This document shows positions 7,834 through 15,676 of a stretch of DNA of 48,579 nt, in pieces. Source of the DNA: Anaerolineaceae bacterium UBA1363 (GTDB taxonomy: Bacteria; Chloroflexota; Anaerolineae; Anaerolineales; Anaerolineaceae). Every line of letters begins with the position of its first letter. Within the stretch, counting starts at the first letter, position 1. The notes under the pieces were generated by a model. That model did no database searches, was not told where the DNA came from, and saw nothing but the letters and a program-made list of their open reading frames with translations. The stretch is taken from assembly GCA_002306055.1 (NCBI GenBank), contig DBRR01000047.1, positions 53,272 through 101,850 on the forward strand. The letters run 5' to 3'. The translations under genes were made by a program, and so were the position numbers.

Positions 7834-10131
7834 TTACTCCTTTAAATTTTCACTGACTGCAAGTGCCACCAGCGCTTGACCAAACGATACTCCACCGTCG
7901 TTGGTTGGCAGCTTGCGAGGCCAGAAAACATCAAAACCAGACTCACCCAGAGCTGTTATTGTGTGCCTGATCAGAGTCTTATTTTGCCACACTCCGCCGG
8001 ATAATGCTACCTGTCGCAGTCCGGTCTGAGATCGGATCTGTTGCGAAACATTAACTACGCAAGCCGACAAACCGTTGTGGAAGCGGGCTGAAATAACCGC
8101 TGGAGCCACTTTTTGCTTGATGTCCTCAACAATGGCCTGGATCACTGGCGAAACGAGGATTTGACCATTCTCAAGTGGGAAATCATAGCTGGATTGTTCA
8201 TCAGGATCGGCAATCGTCTCGAGGGCAATCGCATTTTGCGCTTCATAGCTGATTTGTTGGTGTAAGCCGATCAAAGCTGCCACACCATCAAAAAGTCGCC
8301 CAGCGCTGCTTGTTTTTGGGGTATTAAAACCGGTGCGCACCTGGTTGGCAACCGCTGCACGCTCTTCCGGGTCCAGGGCTTGATGGAATGGGAAAGGAAC
8401 ACAATCAGGGTCGATGCCTGCCTGCAGGATCAGGCTGAGTGCCATCCGCGCAGGCTTTCGCACTGCCGCTTCTCCACCGGGCAGAGGCATATACTCGAGG
8501 TGGCATAGGCGCTGAAAACCTTTCCAATCAGCAAGCAGCGCCTCTCCACCCCAGATGGCTCCATCTGTGCCAAAACCTGTACCGTCGAACGCCAGCCCGA
8601 TCACGCGCTCGTGCTGTTTCAGGCCGTTATCTGCCATGCAGGAAACGATGTGAGCGTGGTGATGCTGGACCTCAACCAGCAACAGGTTTTCTTCGGCTGC
8701 CCGCTGGCGGGCGTAGCGGTTGGCAAGGTAGTCCGGGTGCATATCCGCAGCCAGGAGCTGCGGTTTGATGCGGAAGATCTTTTCGTAATGCCGGACAGCG
8801 TCTTCAAACGCGGTCAGAGTTTCCTGGTTTTCGAGGTCGCCAATGTGATGGCTGACGAAAGCGTAGCGGTCGCGGACGAGGCAGAAGGTGTTTTTGAGTT
8901 CCGTACCGCAAGCCAGGGTTGGAATGGCGTTTGAGGAGATCTGAAGCGGTAAAGGCGCAAACCCTCGTGCTCGCCGCTGAATGTGGGGAACGCCTTCGAT
9001 GACAGAAACCACCGAATCGTCGATGCGGGTATGGATCGGCCGGTCGTGCAGCAAGAAACCGTCTGCCAACTGCGAGAGACGCTTGTGGGCGTCGGCGTTG
9101 GAATAGGCAATCGGTTCTTCGCTCAGGTTACCGCTAGTCATTACCAGCACTTTTGGAAAACCTTCGGCAGGTTCCAGTAATAATAAATGCAGCGGGGTAT
9201 AGGGCAGCATAAAGCCCAGGCGGTTTTGGTCAGGGGCTACCAAGCGCGCCAACTCTTTGCCTGCCAGGGTCGTCTCCAGCAGCACAACCGGTGCCATTGG
9301 GGAGGTGAGCAGTTTTTCCTCGTCCGGACAGACCCGGGCAAACTCTTTGATCGTATCCACGTCAAAAGCCATCAGGGCAAAGGGCTTACCGCTGCGGCGC
9401 TTGCGCAGGCGTAGTTTTTCAACGGTTTGCGGGTTTTGGGCATCACAGACCAGGTGGAAACCGCCCAGACCTTTTACAGCCAGGATTTTCCCTTCAGCCA
9501 GAGCTTTTCGCGCAGCCTGGAGGGCAGTTTCGCGTTCCGCCAGCTTTTGTCCGCTCTCCTCGTACCAGACCTGCGGACCGCAAACCGGGCAGGCAATCGG
9601 CTGGGCATGGAAGCGCCTGTTTGCGGGGTCCTGATACTCTTCCGCGCAATCCGGGCAAAGGGAGAAACTCGCCATGGAGGTGTTGGGACGATCGTAAGGA
9701 ATGCCAGTCACAATGGAAAATCGCGGACCGCAATTGGTGCAGTTGATGAAGGGATAGCGGTAGCGGCGGTCAGAAGGATCAAAAAGTTCACGGCGGCAAT
9801 CGGGGCAGATGTTCAAATCGGGTGAAACCGGTAGAAAATCGGACGGGTCATCCTCACTGTGACGGATTTGGAACTCTGTGAAAGCCTGGTCAGAAGCGTC
9901 TTCGACTGTGAAGCTGTCGATAACAGAAAGTGGCGGCGGGTTTTGCCGCAGGTCCTGAATGAAAGCCTGCACGTTTTGTTCAGTACCACGCAGTTCAATC
10001 TCAACGCCGTGGGCGTTGTTGAGAACCCAACCCTTCAGCAGGTGCCTTTGCGCCAGGTTGAAAACGGTTGGTCTGAAGCCCACACCCTGGACAATGCCGG
10101 TGATGTGAAGCCGTTTGTTGATAACGGGCAT
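7834..10131 (-). CDS. hypF: Carbamoyltransferase HypF
   Basis: HypF makes the carbamoyl group used for hydrogenase cyanide ligands from carbamoyl phosphate and ATP. The 765-residue protein has the full domain order: an acylphosphatase domain (about 1-90, GIVQGVGFRPTVF), two CxxC-type zinc fingers (CPDCRREL, CTNCGPRF, CPDCAEEY, CPVCGPQV; about 105-190), a YrdC-like domain (about 200-385) and a Kae1-like ATPase with VQHHHAH metal-binding motif and C-terminal GGVWQN. It lies 2 nt before hypC and 6 nt after hypB. Everything looks intact. Confidence 0.97.
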   Translation of the reverse strand: MPVINKRLHITGIVQGVGFRPTVFNLAQRHLLKGWVLNNAHGVEIELRGTEQNVQAFIQDLRQNPPPLSVIDSFTVEDASDQAFTEFQIRHSEDDPSDFLPVSPDLNICPDCRRELFDPSDRRYRYPFINCTNCGPRFSIVTGIPYDRPNTSMASFSLCPDCAEEYQDPANRRFHAQPIACPVCGPQVWYEESGQKLAERETALQAARKALAEGKILAVKGLGGFHLVCDAQNPQTVEKLRLRKRRSGKPFALMAFDVDTIKEFARVCPDEEKLLTSPMAPVVLLETTLAGKELARLVAPDQNRLGFMLPYTPLHLLLLEPAEGFPKVLVMTSGNLSEEPIAYSNADAHKRLSQLADGFLLHDRPIHTRIDDSVVSVIEGVPHIQRRARGFAPLPLQISSNAIPTLACGTELKNTFCLVRDRYAFVSHHIGDLENQETLTAFEDAVRHYEKIFRIKPQLLAADMHPDYLANRYARQRAAEENLLLVEVQHHHAHIVSCMADNGLKQHERVIGLAFDGTGFGTDGAIWGGEALLADWKGFQRLCHLEYMPLPGGEAAVRKPARMALSLILQAGIDPDCVPFPFHQALDPEERAAVANQVRTGFNTPKTSSAGRLFDGVAALIGLHQQISYEAQNAIALETIADPDEQSSYDFPLENGQILVSPVIQAIVEDIKQKVAPAVISARFHNGLSACVVNVSQQIRSQTGLRQVALSGGVWQNKTLIRHTITALGESGFDVFWPRKLPTNDGGVSFGQALVALAVSENLKE

Positions 10132-10137
10132 ACTCCC

Positions 10138-10797
10138 TTACTTTGCTTTGACTTTATTGGTCAACCACGCGATCCATGCGTCGAAGCCTTCTCCAGTTTT
10201 AGCGCTCAGAGCAAAAGTTGTCAGACCAGGATTGAGCATCTCGACCCCCTGTTGGAAGTAGTCCATGCGGAAGTCGATGTAAGGGGTCAGGTCAATCTTA
10301 TTGATGATCAGCACGTCCAGCCCGCGGTAGATGTTGGGGTATTTGTAGGGCTTGTCATCCCCTTCGGGCACCGAGGCAATCAGGACGTTGGCATGCGTGC
10401 CGAGCTGAAAAGCTGCAGGGCAGATGAGGTTGCCCACATTTTCAACCATGATCAGATTCAGGTCTTCTAATGGGAGCTCAGCCAAAGCCATTTCGATCAT
10501 ATTAGCGTCGAGATGACACTCACCGCCTGTGTTGATCTGAACTGCCGAGATGCCGGCGGCTGCAATTTTGTCTGAGTCGATCGTGACGGGGGCAGTATCG
10601 CCTTCAATCACACCAAGCTTGATCCCGGCTGGCAGCCGTTTGATGGTTTCAAGGATAACACTGGTTTTCCCGGCTCCAGGGGATGCCATCAGGTTGATGC
10701 CATACACATGATGTTGGTCAAGGATAGCCTGGTTGTTCTGTGCCAGGCGGTCGTTGGAGTCCATGATTTTCTTTACAATTTCTACGCGTTGTGGCAT
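10138..10797 (-). CDS. hypB: Hydrogenase nickel-insertion GTPase HypB
   Basis: HypB hydrolyses GTP to drive nickel insertion into the hydrogenase large subunit together with HypA. The 219-residue protein has a P-loop (ASPGAGKTS, about residues 37-45), the GECHLDA metal-binding motif at the dimer interface, and the GTP-specificity motif NKIDL. It lacks both the N-terminal CxxCGC high-affinity nickel site and any His-rich stretch found in some homologues, so nickel storage is not expected. It directly abuts hypA. Confidence 0.96.
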   Translation of the reverse strand: MPQRVEIVKKIMDSNDRLAQNNQAILDQHHVYGINLMASPGAGKTSVILETIKRLPAGIKLGVIEGDTAPVTIDSDKIAAAGISAVQINTGGECHLDANMIEMALAELPLEDLNLIMVENVGNLICPAAFQLGTHANVLIASVPEGDDKPYKYPNIYRGLDVLIINKIDLTPYIDFRMDYFQQGVEMLNPGLTTFALSAKTGEGFDAWIAWLTNKVKAK

Positions 10798-11151
10798 TTA
10801 CGATTCCTCTCTAAGTATGTCAATATGATCCACCAGCAATTCTTCGCCACTTTCGATGAACACATCGACACTATGGCAGTTAGGGCAAGGCTGTAGGATT
10901 TCGCCCAGAGGATACTGGTGATCACAGGATTTGCAGTGTAAGATGGCAGGGCGACGTTCGAAATGAAGTTTTGCGCCTTCCGAGACGGTTCCCTGGCTGA
11001 TATGGTCCCAATAGAACTGCACTGAGTCGTCCACAATCGAAGAAAGTTGACCAATTACCAGGTATATATCTGTGACTTTGGTGCCGTTGTTTTCCTTTGC
11101 AGCCTGATTGGCAATAGACAGGATGCTTTCGGTGATAGCCAGTTCATGCAT
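10798..11151 (-). CDS. hypA: Nickel metallochaperone HypA
   Basis: The 117-residue protein starts MHELAITESIL, with the MHE motif whose N-terminal amine and His2 bind nickel, and has a structural zinc site formed by two CxxC pairs (CKSC, about residue 73; CPNC, about 91). HypA delivers nickel to the large subunit with HypB. It lies 7 nt after the maturation protease gene and immediately before hypB. Confidence 0.96.
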   Translation of the reverse strand: MHELAITESILSIANQAAKENNGTKVTDIYLVIGQLSSIVDDSVQFYWDHISQGTVSEGAKLHFERRPAILHCKSCDHQYPLGEILQPCPNCHSVDVFIESGEELLVDHIDILREES

Positions 11152-11158
11152 GAGGGTA

Positions 11159-11650
11159 TTATACCGTCAGAGAAAGGTGAGTCAAAAGACGTGAAAACGC
11201 CTGGTCGACCATCTCAGAAGTCTCTTCGGACAGCGTTCGCGCGAAGCGAAAAGAAAATCCCCGCACGCTCAATATCCAGGATAGGGGCAACTTCCTGCCG
11301 AGGATTTGCGCGATGGCGAGCAATTCGCCCGGACCCATGTGGTGCGTGAAGGCGGAATGCGTTTGATCAGGAAGGACTTGCTCGAAGACTAAGTTCGGCA
11401 AGTTGGGAGAATTGTGCGCATCGATGAATATGAGTTGGTCATAATCAGCGATATCCTCAGCCATTTCAGGCAGAAGCTGGAACAAGTAGAGCAAGGTCAA
11501 CCTGCCATCTGGCGTGGAAACCTGATCTCCGGGAAATTCTGGTGTCTTCAGACCAAGCTGGAGCGCAAGTTTGTCGAGGATATGCCAACCGGCACCATCA
11601 TCCTCTCGGTCGCGGTTTCCATAGGCGATTATGAGTGTTTTCGCTTGCAT
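11159..11650 (-). CDS. Hydrogenase maturation endopeptidase (M52 family)
   Basis: Start chosen at the ATG at 11650 (AAGGA 5 nt upstream) rather than a TTG at 11665. The ~163-residue protein has the M52 features: an N-terminal LIIAYGNRDREDDGAGW, with the acidic residue that senses nickel, and later FIDAHN and THHMGPGELL segments supplying Asp/His. These proteases clip the C-terminal extension of the large subunit after nickel insertion. HoxH here retains such an extension after DPCLSCSTH, so it is the obvious substrate. It is the first gene after a terminator that separates hoxH from the hyp genes. HoxW or HycI-type naming would both be reasonable. Confidence 0.88.
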   Translation of the reverse strand: MQAKTLIIAYGNRDREDDGAGWHILDKLALQLGLKTPEFPGDQVSTPDGRLTLLYLFQLLPEMAEDIADYDQLIFIDAHNSPNLPNLVFEQVLPDQTHSAFTHHMGPGELLAIAQILGRKLPLSWILSVRGFSFRFARTLSEETSEMVDQAFSRLLTHLSLTV

Positions 11651-11667
11651 TGCTTTCCTTGCCAATA

Positions 11668-11696
11668 AAAACCTCCCCGCCCAGTGGGGAGGTTTT
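11668..11696 (-). terminator. Rho-independent terminator between hoxH and hyp operon
   Basis: An 11-bp perfect stem (AAAACCTCCCC 11668-11678 with GGGGAGGTTTT 11686-11696) encloses a 7-nt loop; read on the minus strand it ends in a run of T residues. It lies 18 nt after the hoxH stop and just before the protease gene, so it should reduce transcription from the structural genes into the maturation genes. Its own symmetry means it could work in both directions. Confidence 0.8.
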
Positions 11697-11713
11697 CCAT
11701 ATTGTGGTGTAAT

Positions 11714-13138
11714 CTACCGCCGCAGGGTCTGGGTCAGGTTGCCCTGGTGATCGTAGATGCTGATCTCCAGCGGCATTTGCCCGACTGCATGGGTGGAGCA
11801 GGAGAGGCAGGGGTCATGCGCGCGAATGGCGTGTTCAACACGGTTGAGCATGCCTTCTTTAACATCAGGACCGTGGATATATTCTTTGGCGACCATATCG
11901 ACAGCCTTGCTCATGGCATAGTTGTTATGTCCGGTCGAGACGATTAGGTTCACCTTGGTGAGCTGCCCATACTCGTTGGCTGTATAGTCGTGGATCAGGG
12001 TGCCGCGCGGGGCTTCGATGACCCCAACACCGTGACCAGTCGGTTCCTGGTGCGTATTGAGAATGTCATTGCTGAGGATATCCGGGTCGTCAAGCAGCAT
12101 CCGGACACGTTCAGCGGCGAACAGGGCTTCGATCATGCGGGCGTAGTGATAATAAAGCGTGTTCTCAACCGGCGCGCCGTCATTAATCGCCTTAAAGACC
12201 TTCAATTCTTCGTTTGCCATCGGGGTTTCAATGTGCTCGACCATGTTTAGGCGGCCAAGTGGACCAACCCGATAGGCACCTTCGGGGAAGCCAAGCTTCT
12301 TGTAGTAGGGGAATTTCAGGTAAGACCAGGGTTCCACGTGCTCTGCGATGTAATCGAGGTAATTCTGAGCGCTGAAGACTTCCAATTCTTCGCCAGTGCG
12401 GCTTTTCAGGCGGATATCGCCATCGTAAAGCTCCAAGCCTTTGCTGGGGGTGATCAAGCCGAGATAACCAGTGGGGAAGACAGCGAATTTATCAACCGTT
12501 TCGCGGTTGGCTTCCACCCAATCCTTGATGATCTTGATGCCAAGTTTGGCGGTTTCGATTTGGTCATCCAGACCCGCCAGGATGCGGTCGCGGCCTTCAG
12601 CGGTCAGGGTTCGGTTAACACCACCAGGAATTGCGAAGGTGGGGTGGATCGAGCGTTCTCCAAGCTCAGAAATGATGGCCTGACCAAATTTGCGCAGGCG
12701 AACAGCCTTTATCGTCAGCTCAGGATCAGCCTGGATCAGACCAACAACGTTGCGGATAGCGGGATCGGCGTCAAATCCAAGCAGCAGGTCAGGTCCCGCA
12801 AGCTCAAAGAAGTGCATACCATGGCTCTGGATAATTTGACCCATGTGCATCAGTTCGCGCAGCAAACTGGCAGGGCGGGGTGGAGGGCAGCCAAGCACGA
12901 CGTCACCAGCTTTGGCAGCAGCCAGGTGATGGCTGACAGGGCAAATGCCGCAGATACGGGGTGTTATCTGCTGCATTTCGGTGACAAGGCGACCTTCACA
13001 GAATTTCTCGAAGCCCCTGAATTCATTTACATGGAAGTAGGCATGCTCCACGGAGCCATCTTCTTTCATGTGGACGGTCACTTTGGCGTGCCCTTCAATC
13101 CGGGTGACTGGTTCGATAGTAATCTTTTGTGTAACCAT
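11714..13138 (-). CDS. hoxH: [NiFe] hydrogenase large subunit HoxH
   Basis: This is the catalytic subunit of an NAD-linked (group 3d-like) [NiFe] hydrogenase. The 474-residue protein has both nickel-binding motifs, RICGICPVSHH near residue 60 and DPCLSCSTH near the C-terminus. After the final His a ~24-residue tail remains, which is the extension removed by a maturation protease. The stretch EFRGFEKFCEGR and the tail AVGQMPLEISIYDHQG closely follow HoxH rather than F420-type or membrane hydrogenases. It lies 9 nt after hoxY. All four cysteine ligands are present and no Sec codon is seen. Confidence 0.93.
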   Translation of the reverse strand: MVTQKITIEPVTRIEGHAKVTVHMKEDGSVEHAYFHVNEFRGFEKFCEGRLVTEMQQITPRICGICPVSHHLAAAKAGDVVLGCPPPRPASLLRELMHMGQIIQSHGMHFFELAGPDLLLGFDADPAIRNVVGLIQADPELTIKAVRLRKFGQAIISELGERSIHPTFAIPGGVNRTLTAEGRDRILAGLDDQIETAKLGIKIIKDWVEANRETVDKFAVFPTGYLGLITPSKGLELYDGDIRLKSRTGEELEVFSAQNYLDYIAEHVEPWSYLKFPYYKKLGFPEGAYRVGPLGRLNMVEHIETPMANEELKVFKAINDGAPVENTLYYHYARMIEALFAAERVRMLLDDPDILSNDILNTHQEPTGHGVGVIEAPRGTLIHDYTANEYGQLTKVNLIVSTGHNNYAMSKAVDMVAKEYIHGPDVKEGMLNRVEHAIRAHDPCLSCSTHAVGQMPLEISIYDHQGNLTQTLRR

Positions 13139-13147
13139 TCATTTCTC

Positions 13148-13690
13148 CTAATGCCAGTTGTTAAATTCGCCTTCGACCTTGGGCATTCTGCCTTGAGCCA
13201 ATTCAGATAAAACGTAAAAGATAGCGTCTGCGCTTGGGGCACATCCGGGCAGGAATACATCCACTTTGACGACATCGCTGACCGGGCGGACGTGTACCGG
13301 AGTGGAAAGCTCCGGGTCATTTGGGATCATGCCGCTATCATCCGTGCTTTCAGTTTCGATGTAAGCCCGTTTGAGAGCTGCATCGGCGCCTGGGAAGTTA
13401 CGCATGGCGGGTACACCACCAAAAACGGCACAGTCACCAAGGGCAACCAGGATCTTGCAGCGTTCGCGCATTCTGAGCGCCACTTCCTCGTTATGGGTGT
13501 TAGCTATGCCGCCTTCAAGAATACCCACATCCACACCACTCGCATCCGGTTCTTTGAGGTCGGTGATGGGGGTGGAACGTAAATCGACCAGCTTGGTCAG
13601 TTCAATGATACGTTCATCCATGTCAAGGAATGACATGTGGCAACCGGCGCAGCCAGCGAGCCAATCTGATGCAACTTTTGGTTTTGTCAT
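13148..13690 (-). CDS. hoxY: [NiFe] hydrogenase small subunit HoxY
   Basis: The 180-residue protein begins with WLAGCAGCHMSFLD, the HoxY signature, and continues with GDCAVFGG and FLPGCAPSADAI, which supply the remaining cysteines of the proximal [4Fe-4S] cluster. It passes electrons between the NiFe site in HoxH and the HoxU-like subunit. The short length, with no medial and distal cluster domain and no twin-arginine signal, fits a cytosolic group 3d enzyme. It sits between the NuoG-like gene (37 nt) and hoxH (9 nt). Confidence 0.93.
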   Translation of the reverse strand: MTKPKVASDWLAGCAGCHMSFLDMDERIIELTKLVDLRSTPITDLKEPDASGVDVGILEGGIANTHNEEVALRMRERCKILVALGDCAVFGGVPAMRNFPGADAALKRAYIETESTDDSGMIPNDPELSTPVHVRPVSDVVKVDVFLPGCAPSADAIFYVLSELAQGRMPKVEGEFNNWH

Positions 13691-13727
13691 ACATTTCCTT
13701 TCAACTTGCGTTTATTCGTTTAGTCCG

Positions 13728-15656
13728 TTATGACAAAACGATTGTAGCAACTTTTTCTTCGACTGTGGTGCGCCAGGTTTCAGAGAGCGTGAGTCCCGAC
13801 TTACTGGCGAGGACCTTCAAGACATCCAACACAGACCTGTTACCATCAGCGGCTTGAACAGCCTGCTGGTTGAGCCCAAGCCTGCCGTCTGAATTGAGGT
13901 AATACCCAGCCTGCTCATCCCAGATGGTGCATGGCAAAACAATGTCAGCCATCTCAGTAAATGCAGACTCGTAGCTTGCCTGCACGATCTTGAATTCACT
14001 GCCAGCCAGGGCATCGCGGGTGTGGTCACAAGCATGACCATCACCGAGTGCCAGGAAAAAGACCGGCGCGGATTTCGCCTGGGCATCCATCTCGTAACCA
14101 AAGAGTGCTCCGGCGAAGTTGTTCCCTTTACCCTTAAGGGTGACAACTTTCGCGCCAATTTCACGGGCAAGCAGAACGAGGCTGCGGAAGGCAGGAAGGT
14201 TTTCTGCCTTGGTAAATTCATTACCGACCACGATGACCAGTTTCTGGTTTTCTTTAAGATTTCCAAGAACCTTTTCGGCACGTTCGGGATTAAGCCCGAG
14301 GTTTTGCAGCTGTGCAGACAAATCTGCTTCCTCTTTGTGCGCAAAACTGCGCAGGAGGTCCACCACAGCAGCGTAATCGCTGCCGATGTATTCAAGTTTG
14401 TTAGAAGACCAGTCGCCAACTTTGGTATGGGTGCTGTTGGCTATGAACATCTTGAGATCATGCATTGCCTGACGCTTGAGGAAGAAGCCGGCAACCTGGT
14501 GGTCCTTAACCATATCGGTACCAAGAATGATTGCGGCGTCGCAGTCTTTCAGAGCAGAAAGTCCGGATTCAAAAGCACCGATCTCAGCAGCTAATTTCGC
14601 GCTGGTGCGGGCGGTTTGGTCATGCCCAAGAAGCGTAACCTGCCCAACCTGGAAGTGGTCCGCAAAAAACTCATGGAAGGCTGATAGAGCTTCGATAGGC
14701 TGTCGTGGAGAAATGTGAGCGCTGATTTCCTTGCTGTCATGGGCTTTAAATTGCACAGAAATTGCAGAAAGCGCTTCATCCCAGGTGATTGATTCAAGCT
14801 GACCATTTCGCCGCACCATGGGGCTGGTGATGCGTTTGCGATTTTCTGCTACCGGTTTGTAGCGACCATCGTAGCAGAGCAAACTCTCATTGAAACCCGC
14901 GTCAGGATTACCATCAATGCGCACAAGGCGATTATCCCGGGTCTTGACGACACGTTCACAACCGAGGCTGCAGTCCATGCAGACGGAATTGACGTGGGTC
15001 AGATCCGTTTCACGACCCTGGTAAGCACTACGGCGATCAAAGAGGGCACCGGTTGGGCAGAATTGCACGCAGTTACCGCAGGAAATGCAGGTGCTCTCGC
15101 CGAGGGGCACATTGTTATCGGCAATCAGAAGGCTGCCAGAACCGCGTTCCTCAAAACCAAGCGTCGCGTTGCCAACTAACTCAGTGCAGGCACGCACGCA
15201 GCGCCGGCAGAGAATACAGCGGTTATTGTCCAGGATGAAATCGGGATGAGAAGCATCCACTATAAATGGCTTATAGGCGGGGGTGATCGGCCAGTGAGTC
15301 ATGTTTTCAGCATAAGCAGCTTGCTGCAGATCACAATCGCCGTCAGTGTCCTGGCAATACATGCAGAAGTGGTTGCGCTCGCTGAAAATCATCGAAAGGA
15401 TGAATTTCCGGGAGGATTTGGTCCTGTCTGTATCAGTATGAACGACCATTCCATTGGCTGCTGGCACAACACACGATGGCTGCAGAGTACGCGCGCCCTC
15501 GACTTCCACCAAGCAAAGACGGCAGGAGCCATACGGAACCAGCTTGGGGTGATAGCAAAGGGTGGGTACGTTAAATCCGGCGATGCGGATCGCATCCAGA
15601 ATTGTGGAGCCTGTTTCGACTTCAACGGGTTGTCCGTTAACTGTTAGTTGAATCAT
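13728..15656 (-). CDS. HoxU/NuoG-like iron-sulfur subunit with MopB-type extension
   Basis: This 642-residue subunit is the probable electron wire between the flavoprotein and HoxY. In order: a plant-type [2Fe-2S] domain (Cys34, 45, 48, 62); a His-ligated [4Fe-4S] site of HoxU form (His96, Cys98, 101, 108); two ferredoxin clusters (Cys147/150/153/157 and 190/193/196/200); a fifth [4Fe-4S] motif (Cys226, 229, 233, 261) as in NuoG; then about 370 residues resembling a reduced molybdopterin-oxidoreductase fold. HoxU normally ends near residue 240, so the extension is unusual; HydA of [FeFe] enzymes has a similar length but carries an H-cluster, whose motifs I do not see. The MopB part shows no clear cofactor ligand and is probably structural. 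Confidence 0.85.
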   Translation of the reverse strand: MIQLTVNGQPVEVETGSTILDAIRIAGFNVPTLCYHPKLVPYGSCRLCLVEVEGARTLQPSCVVPAANGMVVHTDTDRTKSSRKFILSMIFSERNHFCMYCQDTDGDCDLQQAAYAENMTHWPITPAYKPFIVDASHPDFILDNNRCILCRRCVRACTELVGNATLGFEERGSGSLLIADNNVPLGESTCISCGNCVQFCPTGALFDRRSAYQGRETDLTHVNSVCMDCSLGCERVVKTRDNRLVRIDGNPDAGFNESLLCYDGRYKPVAENRKRITSPMVRRNGQLESITWDEALSAISVQFKAHDSKEISAHISPRQPIEALSAFHEFFADHFQVGQVTLLGHDQTARTSAKLAAEIGAFESGLSALKDCDAAIILGTDMVKDHQVAGFFLKRQAMHDLKMFIANSTHTKVGDWSSNKLEYIGSDYAAVVDLLRSFAHKEEADLSAQLQNLGLNPERAEKVLGNLKENQKLVIVVGNEFTKAENLPAFRSLVLLAREIGAKVVTLKGKGNNFAGALFGYEMDAQAKSAPVFFLALGDGHACDHTRDALAGSEFKIVQASYESAFTEMADIVLPCTIWDEQAGYYLNSDGRLGLNQQAVQAADGNRSVLDVLKVLASKSGLTLSETWRTTVEEKVATIVLS

Positions 15657-15676
15657 TAATAATCTCCTCGCTTCTC

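Noticed and set aside
11714..13138. Selenocysteine in the hydrogenase large subunit
   Set aside because: Both nickel-binding motifs use ordinary cysteine codons and the frame is uninterrupted.
13728..15656. [FeFe] hydrogenase HydA
   Set aside because: Despite similar length and N-terminal clusters, no H-cluster cysteine motifs are visible; the C-terminal part is NuoG/MopB-like.
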